A stretch of DNA of 64,000 bases, from the NCBI RefSeq assembly GCF_910594005.1, contig NC_057823.1, forward strand, positions 58,774,015-58,838,014, written 5' to 3'. Within the stretch, counting starts at the first letter, position 1. The number at the start of each line of letters is the position of its first letter. This DNA comes from Cervus elaphus. Lineage: Eukaryota; Chordata; Mammalia; Artiodactyla; Cervidae. Shown piece by piece: positions 1 to 11,983 of the stretch. A program made the position numbers and the translations under genes. The notes beneath the pieces are model-generated. The model worked only from the letters and a program-made list of their open reading frames with translations, did not search any database and was not told the origin of the DNA.

Positions 1-59
1 GACTAATGCTTAATTAAGTTGATATGTAAAAAAGTACATGTTTTGAGTCAGTGCATATC

Positions 60-215
60 CGAAGTGCTTATTATATATAATCTCACTGAGTCTTCACACA
101 ATGCTGTGAAGTAGACTCTATTATTGCATCCTTTTTTCTTTTTTTTGGCTTTAGGAAAATAAGATTTAAGAGAGGTTAGGTAATTTATCCAAGGTCACAT
201 GACTACTGTGGGGAT
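60..215 (+). repeat. MIR SINE fragment
   Basis: The core phrasing CTCACTGAG...CACAATGCTGTGAAG, then AGAGAGGTTAGGTAATTTA and CAAGGTCACATGACTAC, is the typical MIR sense order. A short T-rich stretch interrupts it at about 131-149. Confidence 0.6.
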
Positions 216-407
216 GATGGTATTGAAAACCCATTAACCATTTACTGGACCTAGGAAGTCTACCATTTGTAATTCCTACTTCTGATCTTCCTTATATATA
301 ATTCTAGTGTTCACCTAGCATAAAATGTTATTACATGTCTTCTCTTATCTACTGTATTTTAACATTCACACTTTCATTACTTTTGATATTTATCAAGTTA
401 TTTGGCA

Positions 408-420
408 CCCCCCCCCCCCC
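408..420. repeat. Poly(C) run
   Basis: Thirteen uninterrupted C residues between GGCA and TTGG. It is prone to length error in sequencing and to polymorphism. Confidence 0.9.
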
Positions 421-469
421 TTGGAAATAAGACAGAGTGGCTAGAAAAGAATGTGTCTTACCTATTGTT

Positions 470-755
470 ATATAAGCATTTTGAATTCAGAGACCATGTC
501 TTCCCCATCTTTGTGTCTTTTCTGGGCCTTGCTCAGAGAATGTGCTCAATGAAGACTTGTTAACTAGACTGTTGACCAGATCTACTCCCAAAATATGCAT
601 TCAATCGTTCACTTCTCTCCAACACCACTGTAACTCCAGTTCAAACTCTAACAAGTCCAAGCTACTCTCCCCTGGAGAACAATAAGCCGGCTTCCTACTG
701 TTTCTTCCATTTCCATACTGCGACTGCAGTGATCTTTTTTATACCATTTGTAACA
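470..755 (+). repeat. L2 LINE remnants
   Basis: 470-575 reads like an L2 3' terminus (GACCATGTCTTCC, then GCTCAATGAAGACTTG). 590-755 reads like the more upstream L2 segment that ends in GACTGCAGTGATCTTTTT. The order suggests two separate decayed copies. Confidence 0.5.
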
Positions 756-831
756 GGAGTAATAATTCGGAAATTTTAAACTAACACACCATTCTTTCCC
801 CCGTGAAGAGTCTCAAAGAGCTATCGGCCCG

Positions 832-960
832 TCAATGCTGAGAGCTTGCGCACCTCTCACCTATCAATCCAGAGCGCACGTGCGCCTCTCATCCCGTCGA
901 TCCTGAGCGCATGCGCACCTCTCTCCAGTCAGTCTTGAGAGCATGCGCACCTTTCTGCCA
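832..960. repeat. Four-unit 32-33 bp tandem repeat with NRF1-like cores
   Basis: Units lie at 832-863, 864-896, 897-928 and 929-960, each of the form TCAATCCTGAGNGCATGCGCACCTCT with point differences. Unit 2 contains the 12 bp palindrome GCGCACGTGCGC and unit 3 the palindrome GCGCATGCGC, the core of the NRF1 consensus. Units 1 and 4 keep half-sites (TTGCGCAC, CATGCGCAC). The block is strikingly CpG-rich compared with its AT-rich flanks. Confidence 0.85.
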
Positions 961-1009
961 CGGGACATGATACTGGTGCCACTCTCCACGGAAACTGCCT
1001 TGTCCAGCA

Positions 1010-1275
1010 TTCTCAGAATTACATCTTCCTCTCTCTTCAGGCTTCAGCTTACACGTCACCTACCTACTCAGAAAAGCCTTCTGTGACTGCCTCACCTCAA
1101 ATCGCTGCCTGTCCCCGTTGTCTGTTTTCCTCTATCCCGGGACTCTCTTTAGGGCGGTGGTAACAATTTGGAATTATTTTGCTTATTTATATGCTTTTTT
1201 TTTTTTTATATATATGCTTATTCATTTCCTCATTCACTGCCTGACTTTTAGACTGTAAGTTCCCTGAGGACTAGT
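1010..1275 (+). repeat. L2 LINE 3' fragment
   Basis: Shows the L2 order: TCAGCTTACACGTCACCT, AGAAAAGCCTTCTGTGACTG, CCTCATTCACTGCCTG, GACTGTAAGTTCCCTGAGG. A T-rich run lies at 1194-1207. Confidence 0.6.
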
Positions 1276-3270
1276 TAACTAAAGTTTCTGTTGAAGGGAG
1301 TGAGGAAAGGAGGGAGGGAGCCTTGTTAACAGATATTCTCAACATGAGCAGAACTGCTGAGTCATTCTCACATTCTCGAAAACTGTTTTTCGAGCATTGT
1401 AGTAGATGCGGTTGGTACCCAACCTGGATCCTTTCACCAGGCCGGTACACCCATGCCCCAGCCCTGCAGAGGTTGGCTGCTACTGGCTCACATATTTGTA
1501 GTCTTCTCAAAAGGGCTGTCCGCGCTTGCAGAGAGCCACATGGTGGGAGATGCCTCCAGAGGTGGGAATGGCATGGCATCTGGCTGATTGATGGGGGAGC
1601 GTGACAGTCCAGCCCCTTTACCTGGGCAGGATAACCTCCGAGATGCAGTTCATTCCACAGAGATCCCAGGGAGATCGCTTCTAGGCTAGGTTTTCCCTAA
1701 GTCCCATCTTTGCCCAGCTCCTTCTCCTGTCCTGTCTTCTGCTCTCTTTCTCTCTAACCCCTCTCCCTGACCCATTAGAGTCTTCTTCTGAGGGTAGTCC
1801 CTCTCAATCACTTACACAAGAATCACCATCTGGGCCTTTGCATCCAGAGAACCTCATTTATCACAAGGTCCTTTCACAGACACTGCGCTGGGCAGGGGCA
1901 GTGGACGAATGGGTACTGAGAGGAGGACACCGGCCACCGCTGAGGCTGGGACCTCAGCAGTGTCACCTTCCTCGTCCCCATCCTTCACACCCCGATTCAA
2001 CCCTGCAGATGCCACGGACGTTCCACTCAGAACACCATCAATAATTGAAGAAGCTCCAAAAGAGGGACTATAAACGAAGATGAAAGATGCCAATGGAAGA
2101 CAGGCAGGTCCCACTGCTTGGGGAGGACCTAAGTGATCATGTCTGGGAAAAAAGCATTTTAGTTTTCTGCCGTGAGAAAGCTCCAAATGCTTTGGAGGCT
2201 GAAGAAGCAATTCTGACATAGGAGAGCGCAGGCAGGGATGATGGGCCTTTTTCATCTCCCCTTCTTTGGCTGATCAAGAGGCAGGCACTATAAATCTGAT
2301 GGCAAGGGCTGAGACAGTAGCAAACCTCTTTTCATCTCCCTTCTTGTTTTTTGGAGACACTGAGGAATGGGAAGCCAGCCAGGCCCCGCCTGTCAGGCAG
2401 CCTCAGAAGGGGAGGGCCCCAGGCTGGGGCGTTTGGCCCTGGTCCTCAGGTTGCGGTGTGGTGGGTGTGGTGCAATAGCAATGCCCGTGTGAGGTGTAAG
2501 GTGGCAGTCTGTTTGCTACCATCCTCCAAGTCATCTCAGGCACTTGCAACCAAGGAAGAATGAGAGAGAAATCAGGTCAAGAGTAAAATTAAAGAGGGAA
2601 CATGTTAAAAGGGATATTTAAAGGAATAGTTTTCATCTGAAACAACCTGCTCCCACCTCTCTTTTGGAAGCCTAAATATCAAGCAACAGCTACAGATATT
2701 TATTAAGAATTTATAAGGATGCAGACACTGAGTTAGGCATTGATATAAACCCAAGCCCTTGAGAATGAGACATGGTCAGCAGTGGATTCAAACCAGCTGG
2801 GGAATCCAGTCATGCTGAAGACAGGCATCTTCTACAACATCTGTGGATGGGAGTCCTGACTTAGGATTCAGCCTGGATCAGGATGCTTGGTGGATTGCAA
2901 GCTCCTTGAGAACAGGGGTCTTTTGTTCCCCAGAGTTTCTCCAGTGTTTAGAAACAGAACTCTATGAAAATCAAATAATAAATGGGCAAGATAAGTGTAC
3001 TGACTTGACATTCATTGGCTACCCATCTCCTTTTCTCATGAGCTAGGTTTCTTGGGCAAGATAACTTGAATTTTCTGAGCTTTGGTTTCCTTGACTATAA
3101 AGCAAGAAAAGATAATATCTGCCTTCTCGGTTACAGATGAGATTTGAACATGCTATGCTGTACGTAGCACAGTGGATGGAACAGGGTGAACACTGGCAAA
3201 TGGCAGTGGCTGTCATTATCGAGCCTTGTATATTTCATGTGACAAGTGAACAATAAAAGAATTTTACAGG
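1276..3270. other. Intergenic, mostly unannotated
   Basis: No gene or clear transposable element between 1276 and 2680. Open frames of 60-130 codons there lack any recognisable domain and occur on both strands. Weak MIR-like pieces are seen at about 2690-2770 and 3040-3200. Confidence 0.6.
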
Positions 3271-4350
3271 TGTGAAAACTGATTTCAGAAAAGATCTGTG
3301 AGCAAGCAGAGTAAAACAAGGCAGTGACCTCCCAATTTTTCCTGGCCAACCATTGCCAAACGTGCCATAAAAAATAAGGCTATTCTTAGTTGTCAAGAAG
3401 CCTAAAATAGCAATTTTGAAATAAAGGAGGCAATAATGTGTTACAAAATCCAATCTGTCTATTCAGATCTGTTTCAAAAGACTGGAAATTAAATGATCAT
3501 AAAAAGATCTTGGAGAAACACCATTTAGGGAAGAAAGCTAGTTATCTAATTATGTACTGTGTGAATTATATCTAATTCTAATCCAAATTTAATATAAATG
3601 CATTCATTTATATTAAGAACCTAATGACAATTTAAAAGCATCCTATTCAGCTTTGATTTTAAAATCAAATACTTATTCCCTCACACAAATTTGATGTGAT
3701 ATGTCCAAGAGAGCCTATGAATATTCATAGCTAGTATATGAACTGCATGTCCATATTCATATAATACACTTCTTACCCAAGCTGAAAGATGCCTCCTTTT
3801 TCCTCTGGAAAGGCAGTCATGAAAGTAGAATGGAAAAACCAACAGTCTCTTAAAGAAAAGTCGCAGCATCCAGAGGGGCTGCCAGCCTAATAAATTGTTT
3901 GTTGAACTGGTTTGGATGATGAGGTTGACAAGGCAACATGAAGCTTAAAAAGGAAATCTGCCAAGGTGGCCGATATGCCTGGGGCTCAGGCTGCCTCTGG
4001 TGCCTCCATCAGGCATGATGAAATTCTCAGAAGCCCCACATGCTCTGCTGGAAGCAAAGGCACAATTCACTGACCATGTCAGTTGGAGATCTCGCCCAGC
4101 CCCTTCCAACCTCAGGCAATCCTGATCTTGGGGCCCAGGAGGGTCTTTGCTGCTTAGCGTTGCACCTGGCTGCTCCATCTCTCGGAGGACAGCCAAGTGG
4201 AGACATCTCAAATGAGAGGCTGGAGTCCTGAGCCAGAATGTGCACATAGGTGGACTTCATTTTACTCACTAGATATGGCACTTAGAATCACTTGTGTGTT
4301 AAAAAGATTTTTCTAAGTTGACTATTGTTGTCCATGTACTATATTGTAAA
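3271..4350. other. Intergenic, nothing recognised
   Basis: AT-rich to about 3870, then a GC-richer part with short overlapping frames on both strands at 3945-4280. No repeat or gene was identified. Confidence 0.6.
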
Positions 4351-4351
4351 A

Positions 4352-4558
4352 GGGGCCTCCCTGGGGGCTTAGCGGTAAAGAATCCATCTGCCAGTGCAGG
4401 AGACACAGGTTTGATCCCTAGGTGGGGAAGATCCCCTGGAGAAGGAAACAGCAGCCCACTCCAGTATTCTTGCCTAGGAAATCCCATGGACAGAGGGAGC
4501 CTGGCAGGCTGTAGTCCATGGGGTTGCAAAAAGTAGGATGTGACTTAGTGGCTAAATA
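4352..4558 (+). mobile_element. Bov-tA SINE
   Basis: tRNA-derived head (GCCTCCCTGGGGGCTTAGCG, GGTTTGATCCCTAGG) followed by the Bov-A body (CCACTCCAGTATTCTTGCC, ATCCCATGGACAGAGG, GTCCATGGGGTTGC). GTAAAAG precedes the element and recurs after it at about 4577, a possible target-site duplication. Confidence 0.9.
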
Positions 4559-4714
4559 AGAACAATGACAATACAGTAAAAGAATCCTATGGCAAATTCT
4601 GTTGTAAAGTAAGGAATGCTTTTGGAGAGCTGCTTTCTCTTCTGCAATCATGGGGTGGAGTCTGGTGCACAAGGAGCTCTCAGCAAATACAAGGGAGTGG
4701 ATTGGCAAGGAAGC

Positions 4715-4865
4715 ACCTGGCCTTCGGAGTCATGTCCTACATTTGGGTTCTGTCACTGAGTTGAGTAGGATTTTGTTTACCTGAGCTAAGCCCCTGAATG
4801 GAGGAATCTTCATCTCTAAACTGGGGATAATAATATCTGCCCTATAAAGGAACAGAGTGAATGAA
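4715..4865 (+). repeat. MIR SINE fragment
   Basis: Contains GGGTTCTGTCACTGAG, TTCATCTCTAAACTGGGG and ATAATAATATCTGCCCTA in the order expected of MIR. Confidence 0.65.
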
Positions 4866-5225
4866 ATAAGCATGGCACAGCGACACAGGAAATCCTCCCT
4901 CTGAGTCAGGACTCATCAGAGTTGATGCTTCTTGAAGCAGAGACCTTCCCCACCTGCCAATCCCGCAGGAACCGGCTAAGTCACAGCTGTAACTCATACT
5001 GGGTTGAGGAGGGCAGGCCTCCAAGCAGATGTGACTACTCCTTCCCTGCTCCACAGCCTTTGCTGGGGCCTCTGGGAAAGCTCTTCCTCTACACTCCCTA
5101 AATTGTTTGCATGTCTGTCTTCCCACCTAAACTGAAGCTCTTGGAGGGTCATCTTAGATGTAGCATCATGAGGGCCCAGCACAGTGCTCGGCACACACTA
5201 ACTGTGCAATTGGATTAATTCACAT

Positions 5226-6514
5226 TGCAGTTTTAAACAGCTCCACAGGTGGCTTTGGGTGTTAAGAAAGGGGGAAAGAAAACCTTGTAGGTCAGGTCTC
5301 TTTTATTTGTAAGTCCAGAAAACTCAGTATCAGTGGGCTTAAACACAGGTAACTGCAAAGCCCAGGAGTGGGGTTGCCTCCAGTGATGCTACCAGGAACT
5401 GACTTCGCTTCCTCTGTCATTCGGCTCAACTTTCTCTGATTGACTCCATTTCCAACAGGTTGTTTGTCTCTAGCCAGCAAAATGGCTGCATAGCTCTGGA
5501 CCTAAACTCTTGCAGTTTCTAATCCAGCAGGAAAAAAACAGCAAGAAGTTTTTTACCCAGTAGGAGACTCGTTGCAACTTTATTGTGGTCATGGATCCAT
5601 CTCTGAGACACTCGGGATGTGACAAGTTGACTGGCTTGTGTAACTACCTGAACCATAGGTGAGAATAGCTTCCCTGAAATCATGAATTGAGATTGGAATT
5701 GGCATGGGTTCTCAGGCTTGAAATTTGTCTTTAAATGTACTTAGGATTTTGTTTTTGTTCAGATATGGACAGGCCAACACATCAGGAGATGGCTGCCATT
5801 GGAAAGATAGTTTATTACTTGGAGTTCCCAAGAGGATGGGGTGTGCCAGGCCAGGCCTCAGAGTGAAGCACCAGGAGTCAGAAGGAGGAAGGGAGACCTT
5901 GGGTAAGAGCCTTTATTGTGGTTTGCACAGGAAGGGATGGGCTAGGAAGAGTAAACAGCTGAGGAGGTTTAGGATTGGAGAGTTTGAATAATTTGGAGGA
6001 CTGTAGACCACAGAGGTGGTCCTTAGTTGTCTGGTACATAGTCCTGGGTGATTTAGCATAGGGGGATGGTGTCCAGGAAGGCAGGAGCCTGGTGAAAGGA
6101 GGAAAACAGTGGGTAGAGACTCAGGATTGATTGGTTTGCATGATAAAAGATGCACTCACTGGTAAATTGTTTGCTATCTCTAGGAATTAGCTACCCCTGG
6201 GAGGGTCAGTTCCTCCCTGGGTCTACAAGCCCTCAGATATCAAAGCATCATAAAATATAGAACATTAAAGACATGATGAATACAGTACTGGATGATAAAA
6301 AGCCACTGATAAATAGCTACTACAAAGATGATGGTGTAACATAGGGATGTCACCTCATTCATTCATTCACTCATTCAGTTATTCACACAGCATTTACTGA
6401 CCATCTTTGAGGTACCACACCCTGAAGTGGGTGCAAAGGACATAGAAGTGAACAAGCCAAGCAAGGTTCTGCCCTCCTGATAATTAGAGCCATTGATCAT
6501 ATAATTAAAATTCT
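5226..6514. other. Intergenic with old repeat traces
   Basis: 5270-5530 resembles a decayed dispersed repeat seen again near 25225-25700 (AAAATGGCTGC motif, GTAACTGCAAAGCCCAGG). 6350-6500 resembles another old family (CATTCATTCATTCACTC, GTGAACAAGCCAAGCAAGG). 5540-6340 shows nothing recognised. Confidence 0.45.
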
Positions 6515-6851
6515 TTTTAATTAATTTAATTATTTTTGGTCATGGTGGGTCTTTGCTGCTGCTAATGGGCTTTCTCTGGTTGCAGTGAGTGGGGGCTGCT
6601 CTTCACTGCAGTGTTTCTCATTGCAGTGGCTTCTCTTGTTGCAGAGCATGGGCTCTAGGGCACAGGCTTCAACCGTTGCAGCATGTGGGCTCAGCAGTTG
6701 CAGCTCACAACTACTAGAGCGTGGGCTCAGTCGTTGTGGCGCTCGGGGTTAGCTGATTTGCGGCATGTGGGTCTTCCCAGACCAGGGATGGAACCCATGT
6801 CTCCTGCATTGGCAGGTGGATTCTTACCCACTCTACAACCAGGGAAGTCCC
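6515..6851 (-). mobile_element. CHR-2-type tRNA-Glu SINE
   Basis: Reverse complement of the CHR-2 body. The window strand starts with a T-rich tail, then TTGGTCATGGTGGGTCTTTG, TTCTCATTGCAGTGGCTTCT and CAGCATGTGGGCTCAG, and ends in GATGGAACCCATGTCTCCTG...CCAGGGAAGTCCC, the tRNA-derived head. Confidence 0.8.
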
Positions 6852-6954
6852 ATAATTACAGTTCTTAAGAATGCTTAGTTCAGTTTCACTAGGACTTATC
6901 CTACATGATCTGGGATCCAATAATTCATTTTTAAAGGCTTTAATCCTCAAGAAG

Positions 6955-7113
6955 GGGATGACAGAGGATGAGATGGTTGGATGGCATCACCAACTCAATG
7001 GGCATGAGTTTGGGTAAACTCCGGGAGTTGGTGATGGACAGGGAGGCCTGGCTCTGGTCCATGGGGTTGCAAAGAGTTGGACATGACTGAGCGACTGAAC
7101 TGAACTGAACTGA
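6955..7113 (+). mobile_element. BovB LINE 3' end fragment
   Basis: GATGACAGAGGATGAGATGG through CTGAACTGAACTGAACTGAA, the sense 3' terminus of BovB; severely 5' truncated. Confidence 0.85.
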
Positions 7114-7229
7114 ATCCTCTCATGTATTTTAGGCTATAGTGGGATGTTTGGTCTGGAAGTATATCCTGGGCCAGGGAAAAATATCTGATCACCATAAATA
7201 AAAACACTACAAGTGAGGCTAATACTTCA

Positions 7230-7400
7230 TGGCGTGTATAGTATTTCAGAAACTACAAAATGCTCTAACTATTCTCCTAAATTCCTCACTATATCCCTAT
7301 TAGATAGAGATTATTACCATCTCATTTATAGCTGGGGAAGCTGAGGTTTTAAGAAGAGGTGAAGTGATTGGCCTGAGGATTTTTAATCAACAAGTGGCCA
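7230..7400 (+). repeat. MIR SINE fragment
   Basis: CCTCACTATATCCCTATTAG, TTATTACCATCTCATTTATA and GGGGAAGCTGAGGTTT follow the MIR order. Confidence 0.6.
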
Positions 7401-8879
7401 GGCCATGTCTCCGCGTCCAATTCTATTTCCATTTTACTGGTGCTTTCCAAGCTACGAGACCCCTACCAGGGGCACACAGACAGAGCATCAAAGTATATGA
7501 CGTCACCTGGCAAGAAGTTTATTTCTATTCCAATTCTCTTTTAATCACTTTTGTTCTGCCAAGGGCGGAGTCTCCTATATATCTTTATAACACCTTTCAC
7601 TTGCTAACCTCTCTCTTTTGAAACCAAGGAAGTGTAGGACTCTGTCTCAGAACCTTTGGCAGGTAATTTTTTTGATCTAGAATCTAATAACATTATTTTA
7701 CTTTATTTATTACAAGCAGTATTGGTTTTTCCATTAATGTTTAAGGTATTAACTTTCTCTTTGAAATAAATTTATTTTTGAAGTTAAGAAAGTGTTGATT
7801 TAAAATGAGTGCTAAATAAATAATACATAGGTGGTTTGTGGAGATGGGCAAGTCATGAGAAAAATATCCAAATTACTGCAGCTTAGGAACACCCCATAGA
7901 CCAGGCAAGTAGGAAGAGACATATGGAAGGAGTTAGAGGGTTTCTCTCACTTCTTTCTCTTCCAGGGAGGAAGAGGACTGGGTCAGATCCTGCTGCCCAT
8001 AGAGGAAAGACATGGTTATGAGCCTGGGAGGCCATGGTTCTCAAGCCAAGGTCCACTGACTGATGCCGATCCAAGACGCTGTTTTCAAATCCTTTGTGAG
8101 AAGAAAAATTAGGACAATGTATATGTCAGTGCAAGAATACCAGTTGTTCTTTCTTAGGTAAGAAAGTACTTTATTCTGGAACTATGTTCTACTTGTCTTG
8201 GTACAAGTGCCTGTGTGTTAAATGTTCATGCTTTAGTGGTTGCTTGATGATAGTAGATGACCACTGTTTCTTGTAATTATTCTAATAATTTTACTTGGCA
8301 AAACAAAAAGCTGGCAATCTTATCTTAACAATAGTTTTTTTTTTCTATATATCACTGAATCTTTGTTCTAGGAGACTTCAATTGCAGGAAACAGCCTGCC
8401 TTCTATAGTTAGAGGAAAATGGTATTGATAGACCCAGCATTATAGTTGCGGTTACTAACAATGCAAAACAGCAAGCCATAAATCCTTATTGAACCCAGGC
8501 ACTGATGTTTATCATTGAAGAGATCCTTCTTTCTCTCCAGTGTAACTAAATAAAGGTGGAAGATTAGCGAAATAAGATAGCTGTTAAATTAAAGAAGAAA
8601 AAAGTTCAAGTTTCAAGGAGACTGTTACAAAAACAAACAAATATGCAAATAAACCAACCCCCAAACTTCTAGACCAATATGTAGCTCTCAGTGGCCTCAA
8701 AGGCCATCTCATTTGAGATGGGCGAGCTGATAGCCCATTAAAAAGGACAGCCTCACTCCCTCTTATACTCTGATGATGGAAATGCAACCTGGTGTGTCAG
8801 CCTAACTCAACCTTGCAATTCCTTTTCCACTCATTTGCCTGGGAAAATATAACTGCGCACAAGTAATTAATTATAAGGC
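7401..8879. other. Intergenic, nothing recognised
   Basis: No gene, SINE or LINE was identified in these 1.5 kb. Short open frames on both strands have no recognisable content. Confidence 0.6.
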
Positions 8880-9260
8880 TACTTATCAAGGACATCACTT
8901 ACAGTAAATAGTGAAGAGTTAGATACAACTTAAATATCCAATCCCAAGAGATTGATTGGGTAAATCATGCCACACTGATAGACTGGAATAGTGTAAATAT
9001 ATCAAAATATGCTGTGGAGGAATACATAATGTCTTATAAAGATGTTAAGAATATATTGTTAAATGGGAAAAGCAGAAGCGTGAAACAGGTATGGAACACT
9101 GGATGAAGGATGATTTAGTTTTGATTTAAAAGACAGGTACAGTATATCTGGATGGTGACATTATGGGTAAGTTCTCTTTTCTTCTTTTAGTGTAAAGATA
9201 TTTTCTAAAAATGTCTACAGTAAAAATGTACTACTTTTATGTTAAGGGGGAAAAACAAGT
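8880..9260 (+). repeat. Old L1M-type 3' end remnant
   Basis: Phrasing such as TATTGTTAAATGGGAAAAGC, GATGGTGACATTATGGGTAA and a terminal TACTACTTTTATG is characteristic of ancient L1 3' UTRs. Heavily diverged. Confidence 0.45.
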
Positions 9261-10771
9261 GATTTCTTTAAATCGGGCTCCACTTAACCTGTTTAAATGG
9301 GTCAGCAACCATACACCTAAGTTTAAAGGTGTGTATTTGAGGGCTTGCATTTTGCAGTGCTGACGTGCTTCCCCTAGAACCAAAGGGAGACACTAAACCT
9401 CTCTGCAAACTCTTTGTAGATTCCCATCTGTGACTTGATAAATATTTGATGCAGTGGCCAGTCAACATCCCTACATTAGTGAAACTTCTGCCCAGGAGCA
9501 ACTGCACAGCTCTCAGCGATGAGATCGGAGTAAGTTAAAAAGAGTGTATTCATTAGCTACTTCAAAGGGTTTGGTTTTTTTAGCTGGCAGTTTTGCAGAC
9601 TGGCTTATTGGCTCTGCCGTCTACTGTGTGACAACCAAAACACATACTACTGCAAGGAGGAGCCTGCTTCTTCCCTTCACAATATTTTCTTTCCTTTGTG
9701 TTCACAGCCCAGGAGGCAAATGCAGTATGCCTCGCCCTCCTCCCTTCCCCTTGATTAAACAGCTGTGAATATGTAAAATGACTTTAGGATCTGTCTGGTA
9801 TCTTTGATGCCCAAAGCCTGAAATCCAGTCCCTCTGTCTGATACAGTTTTATATTATAAGATGGACCACTCCTTCTTTCTACACCTTCATGGTTACAATG
9901 GATAATTAATGTCAGCACTTTCATTCCTAAATAGCTTGTGTTGACTGGTAGAATCAGTGAACAAAGTGTAGCAGGGCAGAGAAGGGACCTAAAAGCTAGC
10001 TGAAGTTACTCACAACCATAGTTGCTTCCAGAAGGACCTGGACAAACTCATACTCATTCCTCAAACCTCAGTTTAGCTACTACCCTTTCCTGGAAACCTA
10101 CCAAGATCCAGCTCCACAGTTTCAGGCTTGGATCCCTCCCCTGAACTTCCATAATTACCGTGCTTCTAGTTACATGCTGGTTTATAGCTCTCTGCAGCCA
10201 ACTTAGTTTCTAGAAGACTGTCCTGTCTACCACTGCCTACCATAACCTCTGGCACTTTAAAAAGTACTGAGTAAATAGTTACTAAATTGAATACATTTCT
10301 CTGGAAATGACTCCTGCAGAGGACTTAGAAACTTGCAGGATCATATGGTATCATGTTTGAAAGGTTTCTTCATGAATTTCTCCATGCCCTACCTGCCATA
10401 GCTTCCCAAGCAAACAATCATCCTGTCTTCTTGCACACCCTAATGACAAGGAGCTCACCTCCTTCAAAATAGTCAGAGGTAGGCTTTAAGTGACTTAGGA
10501 AAAGGAGTAAAATAAAAGATGAACCTGATGGGTCCTGAGTTAAATCAAGAAGTAGTTAATCCAGCGTCTCATTTTTCTGCTGGACCTTTCTCTCACCTGG
10601 GGGTCAAGTAAACCCCACCCAAGTGCCCACGATAGCAGTTTAAGCTCTGCTTTCCAAGTCAGAGGGCCATACAGTACGCCAAGGAGTTCTTGAACTCTAA
10701 AAGGAACAGGGAGTATTTTCTGAAGCATCATTTTTACCTGGAGAGCTGGAAGAGAAACATTTTTAAAATAA
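9261..10771. other. Intergenic with an L2-like stretch
   Basis: 10020-10295 resembles an L2 3' region (CTCAAACCTCAGTTTAGC, GGAAACCTACCAAGATC, AGTACTGAGTAAATAG). The rest, 9261-10010 and 10296-10771, shows nothing recognised. Confidence 0.4.
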
Positions 10772-11065
10772 CTTTTTATGTATTTACTTATTTTTGGCTG
10801 TGCTGGGTCTTTGTTGCTGTTTGGACTTCTCATTGCAGCGGCTTCTCTTGTTGTGGGGCACAGGCTCTAGGGAGCTTGGGCTTCAGTAGTTGCAGCACGT
10901 GGGCTCAATAGTTGTGGCTCCTGGGCTCTAGAGCACAGGCTCAGCAGCTGTGGTGCACAGCCTTCGTTGCTTCGTGGCACGTGGGATCTTCCTGGATCAG
11001 AACTTGAACCTGGGTCTCCTGCATTGACAGATGGATTTGTTACCACTGAGCCACCAGGGAATCCT
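10772..11065 (-). mobile_element. CHR-2-type tRNA-Glu SINE
   Basis: TTTGGCTGTGCTGGGTCTTT, TTCTCATTGCAGCGGCTTCT, TTGCAGCACGTGGGCTCAAT, ending CCACTGAGCCACCAGGGAAT; complete in minus orientation. Confidence 0.85.
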
Positions 11066-11088
11066 GGGGGGAAACATTTTTATATTAA

Positions 11089-11091
<3 letters not shown>

Positions 11092-11125
<34 letters not shown>
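11092..11125. repeat. (TA)n microsatellite
   Basis: Seventeen uninterrupted AT dinucleotides followed by GTATACACACATACATAT. It lies about 25 bp beyond the CHR-2 element. Confidence 0.95.
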
Positions 11126-11129
<4 letters not shown>

Positions 11130-11569
11130 ACACACATACATATCATATATAGTATGGAGAAAAATACATGCATGATTTTAAAAAGATAACCTAAGACTTA
11201 AAAGAAATTGATCAGCATCTTTGGGACTGAACATTCAGACTTCTAGGGGTTAAAACTTCAGTTTTGGTCTGACGGGTTGCTTTGGTGGAAAAAAGTATGA
11301 AAAATACATCTGGCTTCACACATTATCATCTTTTACCACCTGGGAGTATTTGCATTCCATTGGTTTCTTTCAGAGATTGGAAAGACTTTAAAACTAGAAG
11401 GAATCGGTATATAATGGTGGAATTTCAGGCAGCATGAGTTGGGATAGAGCAATAGACCTTTCATGGAAGATGTCTTGCACTTATAAAGTCCATTCCCCAG
11501 TATTCTGTCAGCCTTAACAGTTAGTCCCAGTTCAGGATGGGTACGGTAAATGTCCTTTTGATTCAGTTT

Positions 11570-11712
11570 TGACAGTGTTTGAGCACCTCTAAAGCCTCAG
11601 TTTCCCTAGCTGTAAAATGAAATGAGAACATTTCCCTTGCTTCTAAGAGGTGTTGTGAGCTACTGTATAAAAAGTACCCAGCTCAGTGCCCAGAACATGA
11701 GAAGCACTTAAC
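11570..11712 (+). repeat. MIR SINE fragment
   Basis: CCTCAGTTTCCCTAGCTG, TAAAATGAAATGAGAAC and GCTCAGTGCCCAGAACATGA in MIR order. Confidence 0.65.
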
Positions 11713-11837
11713 GGTCATTCTTGTCAGCAGTACTTATAAAAGAAGCATGTGCTAAATTACACCCACCCCTGAATTTATGGACCAGGGCAGAAGTATAAAT
11801 GGAGAAGTATATGTCTAAATATTTAAAAGTTATAAAC

Positions 11838-11983
11838 AGGCTGCTGCTGCTGCTGCTGCTGAGTCGCTTCAGTCGTGTCCGACTCTGAGCGACCCCACAG
11901 ACGGCAGCCCACCAGGCTGCCCTGTCCCTGGGATTCTCCAGGCAAGAGTACTGGAGTGGGTTGCCATTTCCTTCTCCAATAAA
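11838..11983 (-). mobile_element. Bov-tA SINE with (CTG)n tail
   Basis: Starts with a run of CTG (reverse complement of the CAG tail), then CGCTTCAGTCGTGTCCGACT, AGCCCACCAGGCTGCC and GAGTACTGGAGTGGGTTGCC. Confidence 0.9.

Noticed and set aside
1854..2255. Minus-strand open frame of 133 codons in the intergenic region
   Set aside because: No recognisable domain, no start or splice context, and competing frames on the other strand. Consistent with chance in a GC-richer patch.
4352..4440. tRNA gene signal in SINE heads (also in the other Bov-tA and CHR copies)
   Set aside because: The A- and B-box-like sequences belong to tRNA-derived SINEs and do not fold into an intact tRNA with discriminator and terminator.
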